From a bacterium (GTDB lineage Bacteria > Planctomycetota > UBA11346): a stretch of 14,299 nt of DNA. Below the pieces are notes generated by a model, which was given only the letters and a program-made list of their open reading frames with translations, searched no databases and had not been told where the DNA came from. Position numbers and translations under genes: made by a program. Within the stretch, counting starts at the first letter, position 1; the number at the start of each line of letters is the position of its first letter. Positions 1 through 6,546 of this stretch are shown piece by piece. The stretch is taken from assembly GCA_020049615.1 (NCBI GenBank), contig JAIFKN010000071.1, positions 1-14,299 on the forward strand. The letters run 5' to 3'.

Positions 1-40
1 GTCGTGCTGAAAAACGCCATGCATTTCGCATCGGAAGCAA

Positions 41-682
41 GTGGCACCTCAAGGCCGACAGAGGGGTTCGTTAAGTCAGGTGCCATTGGGAGGCCCGCTC
101 TCCCTGACCTGGGGACCGGGGACAATCGTGCTGAGGGGCCCGAATGGCTGCGGCAAGACCACGCTGTTGCGTACAATCGCTGGTGTCATCCCACCGACGG
201 CTGGTCGGGTATCGCTGGGTGGTCTCGATCTGGTCCGCCAAGCGCTGGCGGCCCGGCGCATGCTCGGCTGGATGCCGGATCGACCGCCGGTACCCGGAAC
301 CACTCGGGTCGGCGAATGGCTCGACCTGATCGGCTGGGCCAAGGGCCTGACTGTGGATCTGACGCCGTTGGCCCAGGAACTTGGTGTCGGTGCGCTGCTC
401 GGAAGGCCCCTGGCGGAATGCTCGCTGGGCGAGCAGCGTCGCGCTGGTTTGGCCGCCGCGACGCTCGGCGATCCACCGGTATTGCTGCTTGACGAACCCG
501 ATCGCGGCCTGGACCCCGATGGCCTTACGCTGGTGGTTCAGCACCTTCGGGGGCGCGCCGCAGTTGGTCGCACCAACCTGGTCGTGACCCACCACGAGGG
601 TCTTGCCGAACGCCTGGGTGGCACAAGTCTGGCCTTCGCATCTCTGGTCATGGCCGGCGGAATCCTAACTGAGCCGAGCTGA
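41..682 (+). CDS. ABC transporter ATP-binding protein, compact
   Basis: The 213-residue product is a single ABC ATPase domain that would power a membrane exporter from the cytoplasmic face. Walker A is GPNGCGKTT (33-41), the signature is CSLGEQRR (127-134), Walker B is PVLLLDEP (146-153) followed by a GLDP D-loop, and the switch histidine is in VVTHH (181-185). The usual Q-loop glutamine appears replaced by Asp in MPDRPP, resembling the MPE/LPE form of ABC-2-type exporters. The start is GTG, the first possible start after an in-frame stop at 8-10. The first 25 residues do not resemble the expected first strand, so the true N terminus may have been altered. No permease gene is visible, so it is either an orphan or its partner lies upstream of the window. 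The family is certain; the substrate is unknown. Confidence 0.85.
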   Translation: MAPQGRQRGSLSQVPLGGPLSLTWGPGTIVLRGPNGCGKTTLLRTIAGVIPPTAGRVSLGGLDLVRQALAARRMLGWMPDRPPVPGTTRVGEWLDLIGWAKGLTVDLTPLAQELGVGALLGRPLAECSLGEQRRAGLAAATLGDPPVLLLDEPDRGLDPDGLTLVVQHLRGRAAVGRTNLVVTHHEGLAERLGGTSLAFASLVMAGGILTEPS

Positions 683-785
683 CCAGCCGCCGGTCAACTG
701 CGCCTTCGGCGGCGCGGATGGCCGCTCGCTGTTCGTCACCGCCCGCGGCAGCGTCTTCCGCTTGTCCCTGCGTCCGGCGAAGTAG
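669..785 (+). pseudogene. 3' remnant of SMP-30/gluconolactonase family gene
   Basis: Frame 3 after a stop at 666-668 reads a 38-residue stretch ending in NCAFGGADGRSLFVTARGS and then VFRLSLRPAK plus TAG. This matches the last beta-propeller blade of SMP-30/gluconolactonase/LRE-like lactonases (CFGGxDGxTLFVTA, then YRLRL). There is no start codon or upstream homologous sequence, because the upstream DNA is the ABC gene in another frame; the 5' part is therefore gone. It converges on the epimerase with only 4 bases between the stops. A lost sugar-acid lactonase fits the neighbouring dehydratase and dehydrogenase genes. The family call rests on motif recognition over a short stretch. Confidence 0.65.
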
Positions 786-789
786 CCGA

Positions 790-1725
790 CTACGACGCGG
801 ACGCCACCAGCATGCCGGGGCGGAACGAGCCGATGACCTGCAGCGGCGTGGCATGCTCGGGCTGCCAGCCCCATTCGGCGCGGGCGGCGTCATCGCGGTA
901 GCGCAGCAGGGCGGGCGGCTTGGCCGGCGCCTCGTCGGCCCAGCTGATGGTGAAGCCCGGGCAGCGCGCGCCCAGCAGCTCGGCCAGCTCGGCGGCGGTG
1001 GTCAGCCCGGGAACGCCGCAGACGTTGTAATGCACCGAGGCGATGCGTTCCGGCGCGGCGGCCAGCAGCTCGTCGGTGGCGCGCGCGGCGTCCTGCACCG
1101 ACATCAGGCTGGCATAGGCCCCGCGGCCCATGGCGCAGCGGTGCGCGTTGCCGGCCAGCGCGTCGTCGATCATCGGCGGGGCCCAGTGCCAGGTCGAGCG
1201 GATGCCCGGTCCGGCGACCTGCGGATAGCGGATGCCGCGCACGTCGAGGCCGCGGCCGCGGTACCAGCGCGCGATGTGCTCGCCGTAGAGCTTGTGGCAG
1301 CCGTAGGCCATCGCCGGCTGCTGCACCGTGCCGTCGCCGACCTCGCCGACCGCCGAGCGGCCGAAGGTGCCGACGCTGCTGGCGAAGACGACGCGGCCGA
1401 CGCCGGCCAGCCGCGCCGCCTCGAAGACGTGCTGGGTGCCGAGGACGTTGGCGCGGAAGCCGGCCATCGGCCGCTCCTCGCAGGCGGCGGAGAGCATGCC
1501 GGCGAGGTGGACGATGGCGCTGACGCGGTGGTCGCGGATGGCGGCCTGCAGCTCGGCGAGATCGGCGACGTCGGCCGCCACCATCTCGACCGCCCCGTGC
1601 AGGCCCTGCAGGCGCTGCGGGTCGGTGCGCATGTCGAGGAGGACGGGGCGCTCGCCGCGGGCGACGAGGCGGCGGGCGAGGGCGAGGCCGATGGCGCCGA
1701 AGCCGCCGGTGATGAGGGTGGTCAT
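790..1725 (-). CDS. NAD(P)-dependent epimerase/dehydratase (extended SDR)
   Basis: This 311-residue extended short-chain dehydrogenase/reductase would oxidise, reduce or epimerise a sugar or sugar acid in the cytoplasm using NAD(P). The nucleotide-binding loop GGFGAIG is at 7-13, an acidic residue at Asp31 favours NAD, the active-site serine is in FASSVG (114-119), and the catalytic YGCHK (Tyr141, Lys145) is present. RYPQVAGPG (166-174) is the usual substrate-side segment. The ATG at 1725 is chosen because the Rossmann strand begins at once; longer frames upstream read non-homologous sequence. It lies 46 bases after the lipocalin-like gene, with a GTCAT palindrome between them. Uronate or sugar dehydrogenase activity is a guess from context. 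Its first 79 codons are duplicated, and broken, at 4603-4896. Confidence 0.88.
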   Translation of the reverse strand: MTTLITGGFGAIGLALARRLVARGERPVLLDMRTDPQRLQGLHGAVEMVAADVADLAELQAAIRDHRVSAIVHLAGMLSAACEERPMAGFRANVLGTQHVFEAARLAGVGRVVFASSVGTFGRSAVGEVGDGTVQQPAMAYGCHKLYGEHIARWYRGRGLDVRGIRYPQVAGPGIRSTWHWAPPMIDDALAGNAHRCAMGRGAYASLMSVQDAARATDELLAAAPERIASVHYNVCGVPGLTTAAELAELLGARCPGFTISWADEAPAKPPALLRYRDDAARAEWGWQPEHATPLQVIGSFRPGMLVASAS

Positions 1726-1770
1726 GGCGGCATCATCCCCGGCATCGCCGCGACGGCACCTCCCGGCCGA

Positions 1771-1784
1771 GTCATGCCGATGAC
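1771..1784. promoter_or_regulatory. Candidate operator palindrome before epimerase
   Basis: GTCAT-GCCG-ATGAC is a 5+5 dyad overlapping the stop codon of the lipocalin-like gene and lying 46 bases before the epimerase start. The same arms with the same 4-base gap recur at 6547-6560 before the dehydratase. This fits a LacI-family operator for the regulator encoded at 6566-7543. Binding is inferred. Confidence 0.45.
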
Positions 1785-2146
1785 TGCCGCGTCCACACCA
1801 CCACCGGATGGCCCGGGCCCTGCGCCTCGACGGTGCGGTAGACCAGCACGCCCTCGCCCAGTTCGGCGCGGCGCTCGAGGCGGACGCCGACCAGCTCGGG
1901 CTCGTGCGAGGTCTCGACCTGGTGCACCACGCGGTCGCCGGCGATGCTCCAGGAACCGGCATAGATGCGCCGGCGTCCGGCGGCGAGATCGGAGCCGGCG
2001 ATGTGCACCGCCATCGCGCCGCTGGCGAGGTAGATGATCGAGCCCTGCGGCCGCAGGCCGAACGGCCGGCTGACCTGGCTGACCGCGTCGGCCACCTCGA
2101 CCGAACGCAGGTGCCACAGGCCGAGGAGGTCAGCGGGGGCGATCAT
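1772..2146 (-). CDS. Lipocalin-like domain protein, copy 1
   Basis: The 124-residue protein has the pattern of the lipocalin-like family: an N-terminal LxGLWHLRSVEV strand (8-18), a GSIIYLASGAMAVHI hairpin (35-49), then YAGSWSIAGDRVVHQVETS (62-80) and a C-terminal beta strand. Family members form small beta barrels, often near sugar or secondary-metabolite enzymes; the exact role is unknown. No signal peptide is seen, so it is probably cytoplasmic. The ATG at 2146 overlaps the preserved dehydratase stop as ATGA, which is translational coupling inherited from the ancestral cluster. In this copy the coupled upstream gene is only a remnant, so expression must come from elsewhere. It matches copy 2 (4943-5317) at 116 of 124 residues. 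Confidence 0.8.
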   Translation of the reverse strand: MIAPADLLGLWHLRSVEVADAVSQVSRPFGLRPQGSIIYLASGAMAVHIAGSDLAAGRRRIYAGSWSIAGDRVVHQVETSHEPELVGVRLERRAELGEGVLVYRTVEAQGPGHPVVVWTRQSSA

Positions 2147-2220
2147 GCGGCACGCTCCCGCCGCACCACGCGGGCCGGGTCCAGCTCCAGGCCCAGGCCC
2201 AGGGCGTCCGGTACGGCCAG
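2143..2220 (-). pseudogene. 3' remnant of enolase-superfamily dehydratase
   Basis: The last 25 codons, through GLGLELDPARVVRRERAA, match the end of the full gene at 5314-6501 almost exactly. Homology stops at about 2220, where the SHOCT/ECF cassette begins. The stop overlaps the next ATG as in the intact locus. This is a by-product of the segmental duplication, not a functional gene. Confidence 0.85.
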
Positions 2221-2237
2221 CCATCCGGCCGGGGGGA

Positions 2238-2447
2238 TCACGGCTTCATCATCGTATCCGGGTTGCAGGTCTCGGAGACCATCCGCGACTTGCAGGCCTG
2301 GTACTCGGCGTCGGTGATGGCGCCACCGGCATGGGCCTTCTGCAGGTCGAGCAGTTCCTGGCCGGAGGTGGTGTTGCGGACCGTGGTGACGTGGATGCAG
2401 CCGCCCAGGAGGAGGGCGATGGCGGCGAGTGGGATGAGGTGGCGCAT
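2238..2447 (-). CDS. SHOCT-domain lipoprotein 1
   Basis: The 69-residue product starts with a lipoprotein signal peptide (MRHLIPLAAIALLLGGC), with a lipobox LGGC ending at Cys17. A short linker follows, then GQELLDLQKAHAGGAITDAEYQ, which matches the SHOCT motif (L..L..L...G.IT..EY...K). Such motifs are found at protein C termini and may mediate oligomer or membrane contacts. The mature protein would be a tiny membrane-anchored lipoprotein. An upstream GGAG sits about 8 bases before the ATG. A 12-base gap from the second copy implies co-transcription with it and, probably, with the ECF/FGE gene. Unlike copy 2 it carries extra cysteines (CKSRM, ETCNP). Confidence 0.8.
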   Translation of the reverse strand: MRHLIPLAAIALLLGGCIHVTTVRNTTSGQELLDLQKAHAGGAITDAEYQACKSRMVSETCNPDTMMKP

Positions 2448-2459
2448 GTGGGACTCCGT

Positions 2460-2672
2460 TCAGTGGGTGAGTTCGGTGCGGAAGGTACCATCGCCGACCT
2501 GCGGCTTCTTCGCCTGGTATTCGGCGTCGGTGATCGCGCCGCCGGCGTGGGCCTTCTGCAGGTCGAGCAGTTCTTGGCCGACGGTGGCGGTGCTGTCCCT
2601 GGTGGCGTTGATGCACCCACCCAGGAGGAACAACACGACAGCGATGGCGGCAAGCGAAGAGATGGGGCGCAT
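2460..2672 (-). CDS. SHOCT-domain lipoprotein 2
   Basis: The 70-residue paralog of the neighbouring gene has a signal peptide ending in lipobox FLLGGC (Cys20). A short polar linker follows, then the SHOCT core GQELLDLQKAHAGGAITDAEYQ, identical to copy 1. After that the tails diverge completely, and this one ends KPQVGDGTFRTELTH. A GGAG ribosome-binding site lies 8-9 bases before the ATG, within a leader repeated before copy 1. Divergent tails on an unchanged core suggest the SHOCT part is the constrained element. The role is unknown; the position downstream of the ECF/FGE gene suggests an envelope function. Confidence 0.8.
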   Translation of the reverse strand: MRPISSLAAIAVVLFLLGGCINATRDSTATVGQELLDLQKAHAGGAITDAEYQAKKPQVGDGTFRTELTH

Positions 2673-2684
2673 GTGGAACTCCGT

Positions 2685-2816
2685 TCAGTTGGCGAGGTGG
2701 ACGCTGGCGGCGGGATCGGCCGCCGCGACCGCGAGCCCGGCGCAACCGACGAGGGCGAGGATGCCGCCGGCCTCGACCAGGGAGGTCTTGCCTGCGGTCG
2801 CTCCGGTGCCTGGCAT
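2685..2816 (-). CDS. Possible small membrane protein
   Basis: This 43-codon frame reads MPGTGATAGK, then a hydrophobic stretch with VEAGGILALVGCAGLAVAAA, ending VHLAN. It could be one membrane helix. The stop falls in the same leader context (TGA directly before the ribosome-binding site) as the stop of SHOCT gene 2, which suggests the leader evolved behind a real gene end. Against it, the ribosome-binding site is poorly spaced and no homolog is recognised. It lies between the ECF/FGE gene and the SHOCT pair. Confidence 0.35.
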   Translation of the reverse strand: MPGTGATAGKTSLVEAGGILALVGCAGLAVAAADPAASVHLAN

Positions 2817-2881
2817 CGCTCCGCAACCGGACTCCGGCCTTGCCAGGCAGCCGTCGGGGTTCCGCTCGACGTGGGTGAGGT

Positions 2882-4597
2882 TCAGAAATCCTTGCTCGGC
2901 TGGACTTGACTCGACGTGGGTGTGCCCTGGGCAGCGACCCGGAACCCAAGGTCGGGGCCCCGTAAATCCGGCACAGCCGGGGGGCGGCTCGCGGACCGGC
3001 ATCGCCAGGCGTAGTCCGACCAGCTGCCGCCTCGCATCACGCGGTAGGAACCGGACGAGGGACCAGTGGGGTCGCGCTCGGAGCTCCCCGAGAAGGCACC
3101 ATGCCAGTCGTTGCACCACTGCCACACGTTGCCGTGCATTTCGTAGAGGCCCCACGCGTTAGGCTGCAGACTCTTCACCGGAACAGTCTTCTGGCGGTAG
3201 AGGTCTTTCGGCACACCACCTAGTAGATGGTTGCCACCGTAGTTCACCTGCTCCAGCGATATCGTCGTGCCGAAGCTGAATGCGGTGTTCGTACCGGCGC
3301 GGCAGGCGTATTCCCATTGTGCTTCGCTCGGGAGGCGGAAACCGCCTCCCGATACTCGATCATTGAGCTTGGAGAGGAACTGCTGGCAATCGTCCCTCGA
3401 CACCATTTCGACCGGGTTCTGCGGAGAGCTTTGGAATAATGCCGGATTCGAGCCCATGATCGTCTGCCACAAGGCCTGCGTGCACGCGCTGTCAGCAAGC
3501 CAGAATCCCCGCGTCAACGTCACCTGGTGTTGGACCTCGGGCGCGAACCATCCCGGCTTGCTGTTGGGGACCGACGCCAGGGCAGCATCCTTCTCCGCCT
3601 GCGATGATCCCATGGTGAACGTCCCCGGCTGGATCCAGCGGAAGCGCTGGGTCACGTCGGCAACTTTCAGGTCAGCCCAGTCGCCGTACTGATCCTTGCC
3701 AGAGTCAGTAGCCCACGCGGGCTTGGCAACGACAGGCGCTGCCGACACGGGAGGCTGGGCGGCTGGGACGGCCACTGGCGTCGGAACCGGTTCGGCACCC
3801 ACGACCAGCGCAACAGTCAGGCAGGAGCCGGCCAGGACGAATCCGGCAGCCATCAAGGCTGTGGTGGAGAGCGCGGCGAATACGCCAGCGGTGAGGATGG
3901 GATGGGTAGTCATGAACCAGACTCCGGTCTGCATGGTGCTCAGGGGGATGGTGGTGGCGGGCAATGTCCCGGCCGAGGCCTGGGCCGCGATACCGGCGGC
4001 GAGTCCGGTCGGAGCAGCATGGGCCGGCACAGCGGTCAAGGCCGCCAGTGCGACGGCAGTGGTGACACCGACACCACGGCGTTGCAGCAGCTCACGCAGG
4101 CGCTCGCGGGCCCGCGACAGTCGCATGGCGCAGGCGCCCTTGTCGATGCCCAGGGCGGTAGCGGCCTCGGCCTGGTCCAGCCCTGCGAAGTAATGCATTT
4201 CGACGGCGGCACGCAGCGATTCGGGCAGTTCCAGCACAGCGGCGCGCACCGCCTCGCAGTCGACTGGCTCGTCCGCCGGGGTTGGCGGTGGCACGGCGCC
4301 CTCGTGGCGGCGACGGCGGTGAGCGGAGCGCAGCAGGCGGCAGCAGGCGTCATGCACCAGCCGGGCCAGCCAGGGACGGAAGGGGCGCTGTGGATCGTAG
4401 CGTTTGGCGGATCGCACGAGTTGCACCAGCGCCTCCTGGGTCGCGTCATCGGCGTCGGCGGTTCGGCCCAGCAGCCGGCTGGCCTGGGCATGGGCGGCAT
4501 CGCCAGCCACGACGAGGGCGCGGTCGAGCGCGGCGTGGTCGCCGCTGGCGGCCCACTGCGCCAGGTCGGCACCGGCATCGGGAATAGTCTCCACCAT
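2882..4597 (-). CDS. ECF sigma factor fused to membrane segment and FGE-like domain
   Basis: The 571-residue protein joins three parts. Residues about 30-95 are sigma region 2 (DADDATQEALVQLVRS, YDPQRPFRPWLARLVHD). Residues about 122-172 are sigma region 4, with an HTH (LDQAEAATALGIDKGACAMRLSRARERL). An Ala-rich linker and a strong hydrophobic segment (about 231-267) follow, then a Pro/Ala linker and an FGE/SUMF1-type domain (about 315-555: RWIQPGTFTMGS, RLPSEAQWEYACRAGT, MHGNVWQWCNDW, RVMRGGSW, GFRVAA). The paired catalytic cysteines of true formylglycine-generating enzymes, expected just after GGSW, are absent (SDYAWRCRSASR). A binding or sensing role is therefore more likely than catalysis. 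ATG 4597 has AAAGGG 8 bases upstream; ATG 4603 and GTG 4606 are alternatives. It heads the cassette with the SHOCT genes. Confidence 0.88.
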   Translation of the reverse strand: MVETIPDAGADLAQWAASGDHAALDRALVVAGDAAHAQASRLLGRTADADDATQEALVQLVRSAKRYDPQRPFRPWLARLVHDACCRLLRSAHRRRRHEGAVPPPTPADEPVDCEAVRAAVLELPESLRAAVEMHYFAGLDQAEAATALGIDKGACAMRLSRARERLRELLQRRGVGVTTAVALAALTAVPAHAAPTGLAAGIAAQASAGTLPATTIPLSTMQTGVWFMTTHPILTAGVFAALSTTALMAAGFVLAGSCLTVALVVGAEPVPTPVAVPAAQPPVSAAPVVAKPAWATDSGKDQYGDWADLKVADVTQRFRWIQPGTFTMGSSQAEKDAALASVPNSKPGWFAPEVQHQVTLTRGFWLADSACTQALWQTIMGSNPALFQSSPQNPVEMVSRDDCQQFLSKLNDRVSGGGFRLPSEAQWEYACRAGTNTAFSFGTTISLEQVNYGGNHLLGGVPKDLYRQKTVPVKSLQPNAWGLYEMHGNVWQWCNDWHGAFSGSSERDPTGPSSGSYRVMRGGSWSDYAWRCRSASRPPAVPDLRGPDLGFRVAAQGTPTSSQVQPSKDF

Positions 4598-4602
4598 GAT
4601 CA

Positions 4603-4896
4603 TCACCCTTTATCACCCGCCCGGGGCGGGGACCTAACATGGTTTGTCGGGCGCGGGTCTCGGACGGAGAGCATACCGGCGAGATGGACGAAGGCGCTGA
4701 CGCGGTGGTCGCGGATGGCGGCCTGCAGCTCGGCGAGGTCGGCGACGTCGGCCGCCACCATCTCGACTGCCCCGAGCAGGCCCTGCAGGCGCTGCTGATC
4801 GGTACGCATATCGAGGAGGACGGGACGTTCGCCGCGGGCGACGAGGCGGCGGGCGAGGCCGATGGCGCCGAAGCCGCCGGTGATGAGGGTGGTCAT
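4603..4896 (-). pseudogene. Truncated epimerase/dehydrogenase, copy 2
   Basis: The frame starts at the same ATG context as the full epimerase (790-1725) and follows it for 77 residues, through GGFGAIG and VHLAGMLS. It then runs into unrelated sequence and stops. The Tyr/Lys catalytic half is missing. A 6-base deletion removes one Leu-Ala of GLALARRL. The homology ends at 4665, the same edge where the inserted ECF cassette begins. It would be co-transcribed with the dehydratase but cannot be an active enzyme. Confidence 0.85.
4616..4630. promoter_or_regulatory. GC-rich palindrome before ECF/FGE gene
   Basis: CCCGCCC-G-GGGCGGG is a perfect 7+7 dyad about 20 bases upstream of the ECF/FGE start. 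It could be an operator for autoregulation or a leader structure. GC-rich palindromes arise easily in this DNA, so the call is weak. Confidence 0.25.
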
Positions 4897-4941
4897 GGCG
4901 GCATCATCCCCGCCGCCACTGTCGCGGCAGCGTCCGACCGA

Positions 4942-4955
4942 GTCATGCCGACGAC
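4942..4955. promoter_or_regulatory. Degenerate copy of candidate operator
   Basis: GTCAT-GCCG-ACGAC is the duplicated counterpart of the palindrome at 1771-1784, with one change in the right arm. It precedes the broken epimerase, so loss of symmetry would be tolerated. Confidence 0.3.
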
Positions 4956-5317
4956 TGCCGCGTCCACACCACCACCGGATGGCCCGGGCCCTGCGCCTCG
5001 ACGGTGCGGTAGACCAGCACGCCGTCGCCCAGTTCGGCGCGGCGCTCGAGGCGGACGCCGACCAGCTCTGGCTCGTGCGAGGTCTCGACCTGGTGCACCA
5101 CGCGGTCGCCGGCGATGCTCCAGGAACCGGCATAGATGCGCCGGCGTCCGGCAGCGAGGTCGGAGCCGGCGATGTGCACCGCCATCGCGCCGGTGGCGAG
5201 GTAGATGATCGATCCCTGCGGCCGCAGGCCGAACGGCCGGCAGAGCTGGCCGTGCGCGTCGGCCACCGCGACCGAACGCAGGTGCCACAGGCCGAGGATG
5301 TCAGCGGGGGCGATCAT
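4943..5317 (-). CDS. Lipocalin-like domain protein, copy 2
   Basis: The 124-residue protein has the same lipocalin-like pattern as copy 1 (LGLWHLRSV; GSIIYLATGAMAVHI; SWSIAGDRVVHQVETS). The eight differences from copy 1 include six in residues 7-26 (notably AVSQVSR to AHGQLCR); the rest is nearly identical. Its ATG overlaps the TGA of the intact dehydratase by four bases (ATGA), so it is translationally coupled to that enzyme and is the copy in the native operon position. No signal peptide is seen. A role handling a small molecule tied to the dehydratase pathway is inferred from this coupling. Confidence 0.82.
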   Translation of the reverse strand: MIAPADILGLWHLRSVAVADAHGQLCRPFGLRPQGSIIYLATGAMAVHIAGSDLAAGRRRIYAGSWSIAGDRVVHQVETSHEPELVGVRLERRAELGDGVLVYRTVEAQGPGHPVVVWTRQSSA

Positions 5318-6501
5318 GCGGCACGCTCCCGCCGCACCACGCGGGCCGGATCCAGCTCCAGGCCCAGGCCCGGGGCGTCCGGCACGGCCAGTGCGCCGTC
5401 GACCGGCTGGCCGCGCCAGGTCAGGGCGAGGCGCTCGCGCAGGCCGACGAACGGCACCCAGCACACCTCCGGAACCAGGGCCTGCGGCAGGGCGGCGCAG
5501 AAGTGCAGGGTGGCGAGGCGGTCGCCGGCGTGTGGCGCGACCTTCAGGCCGAAGGCCTCGGCGAGATGCGCCTGGCGCATCGCCCCGGTCAGCCCGCCGC
5601 ACCACGCGACATCGACCTGCAGGTAGTCGCACAGCCCCTCCTGCAGGAAGGGCAGGGCCTCGGCCTGGGTGAAGAGGTGCTCGCCGACCGCGATCGGCAC
5701 GCTGCTGCGGCGGCGCAGCTGGCGGTAGCCGGCGAGGTCGTGCACCGGCAGCGGCTCCTCGATCCAGCGCGGCGCGAACTCGGCGAGCATCGCCAGCTGC
5801 TCGACCGCGAAGCCCAGGCTCCACGAGGCCAGGGCGTCGAGCACGATGCCGTCATCGGCGCCGAGGGTGCGGCGCAGCAGGGCGACGAGGTCGCGGTTGG
5901 CGCGCAGCCCCGCTGCGCCATGGCCGACGCCGTGGCGCGGAAACCACTTCTGCGAGCGGAAGCCCTGCCGCTGCCAGGCGCCGGCGCGGCGCACCACCGC
6001 CTCGGGGCGCAGGGACGAGCCGACCGCGGCCACGCCGCAGGTGACCGCGGTCCGGGTCGGGCCGCCGAGCAGCTTGCACACCGGCTGGCCGAGCACCCGT
6101 CCGCGCAGGTCCCACAGCGCCAGGTCGACGGCGCCGACCGCGTAGGGCCAGTCACCGCTGCGCCCGCCGTAGCTGGCGCGCATCATCTCGTCCCACAGCT
6201 CGGCCACCGGCAGGGGGTCGCGGCCGCGCAGGAAGGGCGCCAGCGCGCGCTGCACCAGCCCGGCGGCATCGGCGTTCACCGGCCCGTACCAGCCCGAGAC
6301 GCCGGCGTCGGTGGCGATCTCGACGAACAGCTGCTCGATCTCGGCGCGGCCGGGCACCGCCTCCACCGGGTCGCCGGCCGGCCCGGCGGTGGCGCGCTCC
6401 GGCAGGTGGTCGAGCGGCGAGGGCAGGCGCTCCTCCCAGGCCGGGAGGGCGATGGTGTCGCAGGCGGTGATGCGCCAGACGATGACATCCGTGATCTGCA
6501 T
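5314..6501 (-). CDS. Mandelate racemase/muconate-lactonizing family sugar-acid dehydratase
   Basis: The 395-residue enolase-superfamily enzyme would abstract the proton alpha to a carboxylate of a sugar acid, leading to dehydration, in the cytoplasm. The barrel carries QKWFPRHG (Lys185 region), the three likely Mg ligands Asp222 (VLDALASW), Glu248 (IEEPL) and Glu274 (VGEHLF), Asp297 (QVDVAW) and the catalytic His324 in APHAGD. The N-terminal capping domain is complete (SGDWPYAVGAVDLALWDLRG). The KWF and GEH signatures resemble rhamnonate/galactonate-type dehydratases rather than racemases; the exact substrate cannot be read. The ATG at 6501 has an AGGA-type site nearby. A candidate operator sits 46 bases upstream, just after the LacI gene. 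Its last codons are duplicated at 2143-2220. Confidence 0.9.
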   Translation of the reverse strand: MQITDVIVWRITACDTIALPAWEERLPSPLDHLPERATAGPAGDPVEAVPGRAEIEQLFVEIATDAGVSGWYGPVNADAAGLVQRALAPFLRGRDPLPVAELWDEMMRASYGGRSGDWPYAVGAVDLALWDLRGRVLGQPVCKLLGGPTRTAVTCGVAAVGSSLRPEAVVRRAGAWQRQGFRSQKWFPRHGVGHGAAGLRANRDLVALLRRTLGADDGIVLDALASWSLGFAVEQLAMLAEFAPRWIEEPLPVHDLAGYRQLRRRSSVPIAVGEHLFTQAEALPFLQEGLCDYLQVDVAWCGGLTGAMRQAHLAEAFGLKVAPHAGDRLATLHFCAALPQALVPEVCWVPFVGLRERLALTWRGQPVDGALAVPDAPGLGLELDPARVVRRERAA

Positions 6502-6546
6502 GCCGGCATCCTCGCCGACCGCCCTGCACCGCCCGTGGCGGCTGCG

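Larger units (their letters stand above)
1488..2220. repeat. Long direct repeat, copy 1
   Basis: This segment is repeated in the same orientation at 4665-5391. It contains the 5' end of the epimerase gene, the whole lipocalin-like gene and the last codons of the dehydratase. Matching begins at CGGAGAGCAT and ends at CGGCCAG. Differences are scattered substitutions plus a 6-base deletion in copy 2. Boundaries were set by reading and may be off by a few bases. Confidence 0.9.
2238..2689 (-). repeat. Tandemly duplicated SHOCT lipoprotein gene unit
   Basis: Two adjacent gene units share a nearly identical SHOCT-coding core. They also share a 20-base leader covering the preceding stop, the ribosome-binding site and the ATG (2445-2464 and 2670-2689, one mismatch). 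The duplicated unit therefore included its own translation signal. Confidence 0.75.
4665..5391. repeat. Long direct repeat, copy 2
   Basis: This is the partner of 1488-2220 in the same orientation, differing by scattered substitutions and a 6-base deletion in the epimerase 5' part. Here the dehydratase continues intact beyond the right edge while the epimerase is cut at the left edge, the mirror image of copy 1. Confidence 0.9.

Noticed and set aside
718..2037. Long plus-strand open frame of 439 codons opposite the epimerase and lipocalin-like genes
   Set aside because: Its sequence is Arg/Ala/Gly-rich without domains and is the GC-driven antisense shadow of well-supported minus-strand genes.
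2221..4664. Cassette as a classical insertion sequence
   Set aside because: It encodes no transposase, and the segment edges show no terminal inverted repeats.
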